In this document: in pieces, positions 58,984 to 64,000 of the stretch
Position numbering within the stretch: the first letter of the stretch is position 1
Layout: every line of letters starts with the position of its first letter
Assembly: GCA_001839685.1 (NCBI GenBank)
Contig: MLAK01000804.1
Location: 3,202 to 67,201 of the forward strand
Reading direction: 5' to 3'
Length of the DNA stretch: 64,000 nucleotides
Source of the DNA: Tritrichomonas foetus
Lineage: Eukaryota; Parabasalia; Tritrichomonadida; Tritrichomonadidae
Notes under the pieces: model-generated
What the model was told of the DNA's origin: nothing
The model's database searches: none
The model's input: only the letters and a program-made list of their open reading frames with translations
Translations under genes and position numbers: made by a program

Positions 58984-59496
58984 TTAATTTTTATCTGTAG
59001 GATCACATAATTTGTGGGAAAGAAGATGTTCGGCAATTTCATTGATGATCGAATTCCGAAACCATTTGAAAAGTTGTTTTCATGAAAACTCGACTATTAA
59101 CTTCTTAAGCTAATATAAATACTTCTTGAATACAAAAGGCCAACTACATTAAATAAATGATCGAAAAACTCATAAAAATTGTGATTGCAAACAGGTAAAA
59201 ACAACATTAGAATAACAACTAAATAAAACATTGGATTTAAAACTTCTTTTAATTTAATAGGAAACTTGATAACAGTGAACAACTAACCACCTAATTCATA
59301 TTATAAAGTAATACTCTATAAAAATCTCACTCAAACACCATTAGCAGTGATATGTAATTTTTGGCATTATTTTTATAGCATCATAAATAGAATGGTGAAA
59401 TATTTCATAAATAAAAAAGTAAATATAAATATCATCTATTTTAATTGGAGGAATGGAATGTGGTGGTTGTACAATAAATAGTAGTGATTTAGCATA
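58984..59496 (-). pseudogene. Possible frameshifted gene relic
   Basis: Three protein-like pieces lie in order on the minus strand: a 46-codon piece (SIPPIKIDDIYIYFFIYEIF) near 59345-59496, a 61-codon piece with hydrophobic text (FYLVVILMLFLPVCNHNFYE) at 59097-59282, and KWFRNSIINEIAEHLLSHKL with a stop at 58984. All lack ATG starts. They may be one decayed membrane-protein gene; I recognise no family, and chance ORFs are possible. Confidence 0.3.
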
Positions 59497-60137
59497 CAGT
59501 ATGTAAAGCTGTTTGAGAAAAATTAATTGTTGTTTCTTATATTACAAATAATTTTAACATTAATAAAGTTTGATCAAACTTCTTTAATCTAAGAAATCAT
59601 ATTTTCGATCTCATATATCTATCTAGGAAATCACATGCAAGCAAATATTGAATGAAAATCAATGAATATCGAAAAAACATGATAACACATGCTTCAAACA
59701 TACTCAAAGAAATATATTTTAATTTTTAATCATTTATAGATTGTGGTTTAAAAAAATTCACACACAGAAATTTATGAAACTTTCTCTAAATAGAAATAAA
59801 AACTTCGCGACTAAACATTTCAAACCTGAAAAAAATTACTATTAGTTTCTTTCTTCACTCATTCTTTTCTTTTGGATTAAAAACTTTGAAAAACTACTTT
59901 GAGTTAGCCCATTGCCACATATTCAAATTTACAGTTTTGAGGAAAAAATAAAACGCTTAATAAATCTATTTTGAAAGTCAAATTTTAAAATTCTATTTGT
60001 TCAAGTTATTTTTTATTTCAATGATGTCAAAAATTGTATTATCGATTTTTATCAACAAGAAAGGAAAAATAATTATAATAATAAAAAAGATTCTCGTCGA
60101 ACACCAAAAAGTTGCTTCAATAATTGTGCCAAGAAAG
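59497..60137. other. Intergenic region downstream of TKL-like kinase
   Basis: AT-rich; no supportable feature. Confidence 0.4.
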
Positions 60138-61085
60138 TTACTTTACTGTTTCATGCAAAACCTCAGTTTTATATTTATTGAAAGCATCCATATCTGTTCC
60201 AGGAAAATACCAATTCTGTGTATTCAAAAAATCATAAATGTAGTTTATATCGGCTCTTATATTTGGGTCTTGTTCCCAGCATTTATTTATTAACTCATTC
60301 AAAATTTCAGGGTATTCATATTTTTCCGGGAATTTAGGCCTCTCACCATTAATCACTAATTGAGATAATTTGTACAAGGTGATGTTGGGAGGATAAGCTG
60401 GACATTTAGTCACAATCTCATATAAAATAATAGCTAATGAGTAAATATCAACTTTTGTTGAATACATCAAGTTTTCGAAAGTTTCAGGCGCCATGTATAT
60501 AGGCGTGCCCCTTCCTTCAGTTGATTCTACTGACATGGATTTGGCAAGCCCAAAATCAGCAATATATGGATAGCCATCATCATCGATTAATATGTTTCCT
60601 GGCTTTAAATCACGATGACGAATGTTTTTACTATGGATACATTTAAGACCAGAAACTATTCCATATATGCAGATTGATCTTCTTGTATTATTCCAAAAAT
60701 CATCAGGAAGACCAATCTCAGAGAGTTTGCCAGAAGAATCCAAATTCAAAATTTTTTGAAGATCAGTTTTTTTATAATCTGTTGCTATGAATGGCTCAGG
60801 CACAATATTGAATGCTCTTATTCGAAGAATTGCAGGATGGTCCATTTTTATTAAAACTTCGATTTCTTTCAGGAAATCCTTTTGCTTTTCTGTAGAGTCA
60901 AGTATTTCATCACCATTTATGAAGAATTTAATGGCGACAGGAATCCCTTCTGGATTTTTTGATTTCATTGTTGTTTTGTAAACTTTTCCAAAGCAGCCTT
61001 CTCCAAGACAAACCTTTTCATGTAGATTAAAATCAGCGACTGGTTTCATATATCTTTGAAGGAAGGCACCACTTCTTCGAGACAT
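60138..61085 (-). CDS. TKL-like protein kinase
   Basis: A 315-residue protein that is almost entirely a kinase domain (about 18-292). Motifs are complete: glycine loop GEGCFGKVYK (28-37), VAIK lysine (53), HRDLKPGNIL (157-166), DFG (177-179), GTPIYMAPE (193-201) and DIYSLAIILYEIVT. The pattern of subdomains VIII-XI (CWEQDPNIRADI) is that of tyrosine-kinase-like kinases, the group that is strongly expanded in trichomonads. All catalytic residues are present, so it should be active. No regulatory domain is attached. It is divergent from the gene at 61125, with only 39 bp between the two ATGs. Confidence 0.93.
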   Translation of the reverse strand: MSRRSGAFLQRYMKPVADFNLHEKVCLGEGCFGKVYKTTMKSKNPEGIPVAIKFFINGDEILDSTEKQKDFLKEIEVLIKMDHPAILRIRAFNIVPEPFIATDYKKTDLQKILNLDSSGKLSEIGLPDDFWNNTRRSICIYGIVSGLKCIHSKNIRHRDLKPGNILIDDDGYPYIADFGLAKSMSVESTEGRGTPIYMAPETFENLMYSTKVDIYSLAIILYEIVTKCPAYPPNITLYKLSQLVINGERPKFPEKYEYPEILNELINKCWEQDPNIRADINYIYDFLNTQNWYFPGTDMDAFNKYKTEVLHETVK

Positions 61086-61124
61086 TTATTGTTCAGATGG
61101 CAATTTTTAAATTCAGGCCAAATA

Positions 61125-61640
61125 ATGACAGAAAAAAAATATAAAGCCAACAATCAATTGAAAAATCTTTTATGTAGTCAATATTTTCAATATATCATCA
61201 AATATTTCTTAAAGATCTCTCAAAAATTTCTTAATTTTCTGATGGAAAACTCGGAGTATCAAATTTTGGTGACAAGTTTGGAAGCCGTCTCAGCAGCAAT
61301 TAGCGAATTCCTTTATCATAATTTTTTAAAGCGGAATTTGAAAGTGAAATTATCAAAAGAATTTTTCGAGACATATAATCAAATCCTGAGTCAGATTCAT
61401 CAGAAAAAAGACATAAAATCAGCGGCATTTTTACGTAATATCGAATTGTTTGCTCACCAGATTCAGAAAATCGTTTTCGCATCAAATTTGGATAATGAAA
61501 AATCGAATGAACAAAAAATGGAGATCGTGAAATTCTTTCGGTTAATTTCATATCCAATTGACCTTGAGTCTTTTATCGATGATACAGACCTTTCAAATGA
61601 AGAAGAAGAAGAAGAAAATAATGATGGATCTGATGGTTAA
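61125..61640 (+). CDS. Hypothetical protein with acidic tail
   Basis: A 171-residue protein from ATG 61125; a second ATG at 61242 would give 132 residues. The frame upstream opens only at TTG inside the neighbouring kinase gene. Residues 40-150 are helical (SLEAVSAAISEFLYHNF; IELFAHQIQKIVFASNL) and the tail is acidic (SNEEEEEENNDGSDG). No domain recognised. A degenerate inverted copy of its 3' end follows immediately downstream on the other strand. Confidence 0.65.
   Translation: MTEKKYKANNQLKNLLCSQYFQYIIKYFLKISQKFLNFLMENSEYQILVTSLEAVSAAISEFLYHNFLKRNLKVKLSKEFFETYNQILSQIHQKKDIKSAAFLRNIELFAHQIQKIVFASNLDNEKSNEQKMEIVKFFRLISYPIDLESFIDDTDLSNEEEEEENNDGSDG
61590..61635 (+). repeat. Inverted repeat arm 1 (inside the acidic tail)
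   Basis: CTTTCAAATGAAGAAG through GGATCTGATG, the 3' end of the gene at 61125. It pairs with 61680-61719 over 40 positions with one 6-bp indel (two extra GAA codons) and two mismatches. Confidence 0.85.
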
Positions 61641-61674
61641 CCGAAAGAATTTAATTTTTTAAATGATGATGTTG

Positions 61675-61970
61675 TTAATCATCTGATCCATCATTATTTT
61701 CTTCTTCTTTATTTGAAAGGCTAGATGATTGGGAAAAATCAATTTGTTGTTATTAAAAGATTTTTACTATTCATTTTATATTATCTGCAAAAAATTCTTT
61801 TTCTAAATCTTTCAATTTATAATATTTTTTAATTATTCACTTGAAATTACTATTTTGAACTTTTTAAATATCTTTTATAGTTGATGAAGCCAGATGTTTC
61901 TATAAATAAGATTTCTCAGTTTGATTATTTCGATTTGATATCAAAAATGTTTCAGAGCTATTCTTTCTTA
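61675..61970 (-). pseudogene. Decayed inverted paralogue of the gene at 61125-61640
   Basis: The minus strand reads IDFSQSSSLSNKEEENNDGS and a stop at 61675, matching the neighbour's IDLESFIDDTDLSNEEEEEE tail. Upstream, KIVKIF-like text corresponds to its KMEIVKFF, and KSYL-stop-KHLASSTIKDI to its SAAFLRNIELFAHQIQKI. Several stops and frame changes intervene, so the copy is dead. The two copies face each other (convergent). This is an inverted duplication whose second copy has degenerated. The plus-strand ORF at 61881-62147 is antisense to it. Confidence 0.6.
61680..61719 (-). repeat. Inverted repeat arm 2
   Basis: CATCTGATCC through TTTGAAAG, complementary to 61590-61635. The spacer between arms is 44 bp, so a long RNA or DNA hairpin could form. 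Confidence 0.85.
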
Positions 61971-62130
61971 CTAGGCTATCGGCTATTCATTCTATTTGAA
62001 CTTAATTATCTGTATTACCATTTTTGGTTTTTGATTTTGTTGTCAAAAAAACAGAAAAACATATTTCGAAAAAAAAAATGGTTACAGGAAACATCAAAGT
62101 ATGAAGAAAAAATAAAAGTAAAAAGATGGT

Positions 62131-62577
62131 TTATTGGGCCTTCTTAATTTCTGAGGCGATTGTGTCGAGTTGCTTCTGTCCACGTGGGGTGATGGAGCGA
62201 CCGTTTTCACCCTTCTTAACAAAACCTGCAGATTCTAATTGTTGAAGAATAACACGAAGGACTTTGCCACTGCATTTGGCGTGGTGGCGTGGTGCGACAC
62301 CGTTATTGATGCTAGCTCCATAACGATTGCGGAGTTCTTGGACGGATGTGTTTGGATGGAGGTAAACTTGGCGGCAGACTGAGGCGGCGCGTGTGTACCA
62401 CCAGTTTTGGAAGTTTGGTGGCATCTGCTTTAAGCATCCTGTCTTGACAAGATCGGCCCACTTTGGAGCTTCGATGGTCTTGTTATTTTGGAAAAATTGA
62501 GCGAGTTTCTCTGTGAAAACAGATGGGCAGACTTCGCGAACGTTTGATCCTTTGTGTCCTGTGAGAGAACCAATCAT
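62131..62577 (-). CDS. RPS19: 40S ribosomal protein eS19
   Basis: A 148-residue ribosomal protein matching eS19 throughout. The family text shows as NVREVCPSVFTEKLAQFF (12-29), PKWADLVKTGC, WWYTRAASVCRQVYLHP, ELRNRYGASINNGVAP and, near the C-terminus, VLQQ-type ILQQLESAGFVKK, RSITPRGQKQLDTIASEI. eS19 binds the head of the small subunit and is needed for 18S rRNA maturation. The first in-frame ATG (62577) gives about ten residues ahead of the conserved 'VREV' start. These read MIGSLTGHKG and are not typical, so the real start, or a short intron with a CTCACAG-type acceptor, is uncertain. GC content at third positions is higher than in neighbours, as expected for a highly expressed gene. Confidence 0.95.
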   Translation of the reverse strand: MIGSLTGHKGSNVREVCPSVFTEKLAQFFQNNKTIEAPKWADLVKTGCLKQMPPNFQNWWYTRAASVCRQVYLHPNTSVQELRNRYGASINNGVAPRHHAKCSGKVLRVILQQLESAGFVKKGENGRSITPRGQKQLDTIASEIKKAQ

Positions 62578-63153
62578 CAGAAAGGCCAAACATATCTCTC
62601 AATTTTTTCTTTGGGTTTGTTTGATATTTTATTGAAAATTTCACCCGATGAAAACTCATCGCCTACAATATATATAATATTTATACTTTAAAAATATATA
62701 TTTAATAATATAATATTATTAATTTTTAAATATATATAGATGAATATCAATATGATAACAAGATATTTCCATTGTTGTTTTTGAGAAAAATCTCAACATA
62801 AGATATTTCAAAAAGCCCTGGTATTTAAATGCATAAATGGTCTGTCGTAAAATACAATTGTCACCTTTTTAGTATTAAATCAATCAAGATACCATAGAAT
62901 CTATATAGTTTCTTTTAATATATTAGTAATTTTGTATAAAACACACACACATATATATATATATATAAACAAAAACGAGCTTTACGTAAAGAGTATAATC
63001 AAAACATTTTAGAGATAAAATATCATTTTGACAGAATTTTTAAATCCGCATTTTATTATTCATTCATATTTGAATATCAATTAACCTGGAAATATTAATT
63101 AATCCGATCAGAATTCAGAATAAATCTCCTTTCAATGAATACTCACGAAAAAT
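62578..63153. other. Intergenic region with AT-rich and CA/TA microsatellite
   Basis: Very AT-rich spacer between the eS19 start and the next gene's stop. It includes (AC)5 followed by (AT)n at 62941-62967 and palindromic TAATATTA-type runs near 62700. No gene seen. Confidence 0.5.
62941..62967. repeat. (AC)n(AT)n microsatellite
   Basis: ACACACACAC directly followed by alternating AT, 27 bp in all. Confidence 0.9.
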
Positions 63154-63999
63154 TCATTCGAGTTTGAAAAACGTTTCATCTTCATTAATTATCAATTCTG
63201 AATAAGAACCATCGCTTGTATTCAACTTGGACACTTTGTCAATAATTTTGACAAGATGTTGAGCAAGTTTAATTATACCACAAGCTGCTTGTGTCCATTC
63301 ACTCTGAACTGAGGACATATTTAGCATTGCTGTTATGTTTAAATCATCGTATTTAAAAGGAACAAAATGTTTGAGATTCAATTTAGCCGATGAACTGTTT
63401 GCTATAACAATACAATTCCTTAAGAAAGCATCTACTGTGATCTGTAAAGCTTGAATATCTTGTATTTGTGATTTTTTAGGAAGAAAATACAATTTTCTTT
63501 TTTCATTTTGTATTTGTATTATTGTGGATGATGGATAAGGGAAAATTTGAATGTCTGAAGAAATTTCAAAAACATTTTGGACAGAATGAGCAAAAAATGC
63601 AAGTTTGTAAATGGCACCATTAAATTCCGATGAGTTGGCAAGTGGTGGCAAAAGGCGAAAACCAGCAAGAATTAGCTTGTTTAAATTAAATTCAAATAAT
63701 GAACTAAAATGGGTATCCACATGCACTGATTGTGAAAAAGTGACAGTAGAATCAACTGCAGGTAGCGACGCAGTTTGAAATGGCATGTTTGTCATGGATG
63801 CAAAATCGCTAATTCCGGTCAGAGATTGGTTTCGTGTCATGTTTGATTTGTTCTCAAATTCGGCGTTCTTTTCAAATGCTCGCTGAAGTTTAGTTTCATG
63901 CTCGATCAAAACGGTTAAAATTCGGTTTGCAGTATCTAAATTACCAAAAAAATCAACTTCGTTTGGAGACGTGGCCATTGCAATATCTTCTGCAGTCAT
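63154..63999 (-). CDS. Hypothetical protein, possibly incomplete at the window edge
   Basis: A 281-residue ORF whose first ATG is one base from the right edge, so the true start may lie outside the window. Residues 1-55 are helical (VLIEHETKLQRAFEKNAEFE), 60-95 Ser/Thr-rich, and the rest mixed (FEFNLNKLILAGFRLLPPLA; YKLAFFAHSVQNVFEISS). The C-terminus is helical and ends FFKLE. No domain or family is recognised. Confidence 0.7.
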   Translation of the reverse strand: MTAEDIAMATSPNEVDFFGNLDTANRILTVLIEHETKLQRAFEKNAEFENKSNMTRNQSLTGISDFASMTNMPFQTASLPAVDSTVTFSQSVHVDTHFSSLFEFNLNKLILAGFRLLPPLANSSEFNGAIYKLAFFAHSVQNVFEISSDIQIFPYPSSTIIQIQNEKRKLYFLPKKSQIQDIQALQITVDAFLRNCIVIANSSSAKLNLKHFVPFKYDDLNITAMLNMSSVQSEWTQAACGIIKLAQHLVKIIDKVSKLNTSDGSYSELIINEDETFFKLE

Positions 64000-64000
64000 T

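Noticed and set aside
59997..60293. 98-codon plus-strand ORF
   Set aside because: Largely antisense to the C-terminus of the TKL-like kinase gene.
61881..62147. 88-codon plus-strand ORF
   Set aside because: Antisense to, and downstream of, the inverted paralogue relic; hydrophobic and lysine runs only, and it overlaps the eS19 3' end.
1..64000. CRISPR arrays, rRNA genes, riboswitches or bacterial operons
   Set aside because: The tandem arrays have no spacers and no cas genes, no rRNA-like sequence was seen, and the gene content is eukaryotic.

Overview
The window looks like nuclear DNA of a trichomonad parabasalid, most likely a Tritrichomonas-type genome (inference). The DNA is AT-rich, and every convincing gene is a single uninterrupted ORF. 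5' leaders appear very short, and several starts are preceded within about 10-35 nt by a TCA(T/C)T-type initiator like the parabasalid Inr. The protein content is eukaryotic: Rab, Sec24-like, TAF6, ribosomal eS19, GAS8/DRC4, RhoGEF, TKL-like kinase, chromodomain. Many cytoskeletal coiled-coil proteins are present, plus one mariner element. Several long ORFs open on GTG or TTG; in a eukaryote these are unlikely starts, so I moved them to the first in-frame ATG (at 9287, 10891, 14690, 16840, 20698, 26749, 45943, 57227, 61125 and 62577).

Layout. 1-9 kb: RAD23-like shuttle factor, Rab GTPase, a putatively lipid-anchored CaMKK/LKB1-like kinase and a VPS18-like RING protein. 9-21 kb: coiled-coil protein, Chibby-like small protein, REEP/Yop1-like protein, an intact mariner with terminal inverted repeats (12941-14230), 3-hydroxyacyl-CoA dehydratase, a GT-C-type membrane protein, a BAR-like protein and a hypothetical. 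22-34 kb: Sec24-like protein, prenylated ubiquitin-fold protein, coiled coils, HTH protein, chromodomain protein, WD40 protein and the flagellar DRC4 subunit. 34-46 kb: PEX12-like RING protein, U-box protein, coiled coils, PQ-loop transporter and sugar mutarotase. 46-64 kb: large coiled-coil protein, DH-PH-Kelch RhoGEF, TAF6, SLC35 transporter, TKL-like kinase, eS19 and an edge gene.

Themes. Ubiquitin handling (RAD23, UBL3/MUB-like, U-box, RING proteins), membrane traffic (Rab, VPS18, Sec24, REEP, BAR) and the flagellar/basal-body apparatus (DRC4, Chibby-like, possible CIBAR-like BAR) recur. No operons are evident; neighbouring genes look unrelated, as is normal for this lineage.

The most noteworthy signals lie outside the intact genes. 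(1) Five short-period minisatellites (19-22 bp) and a 58-nt poly-T run each sit just downstream of a stop codon. (2) Three intergenic spaces hold recognisable gene relics: a Sel1-repeat relic (about 44080-44500), a U-box relic beside an intact U-box gene (36292-36408 and possibly down to 35685), and a decayed inverted paralogue converging on the gene at 61125-61640. Other spacers hold weaker ORF fragments; in DNA this AT-rich, many open stretches of 40-80 codons are expected by chance, so those are scored low. (3) A PEX12-like single-zinc RING protein is present in a lineage usually regarded as lacking peroxisomes.
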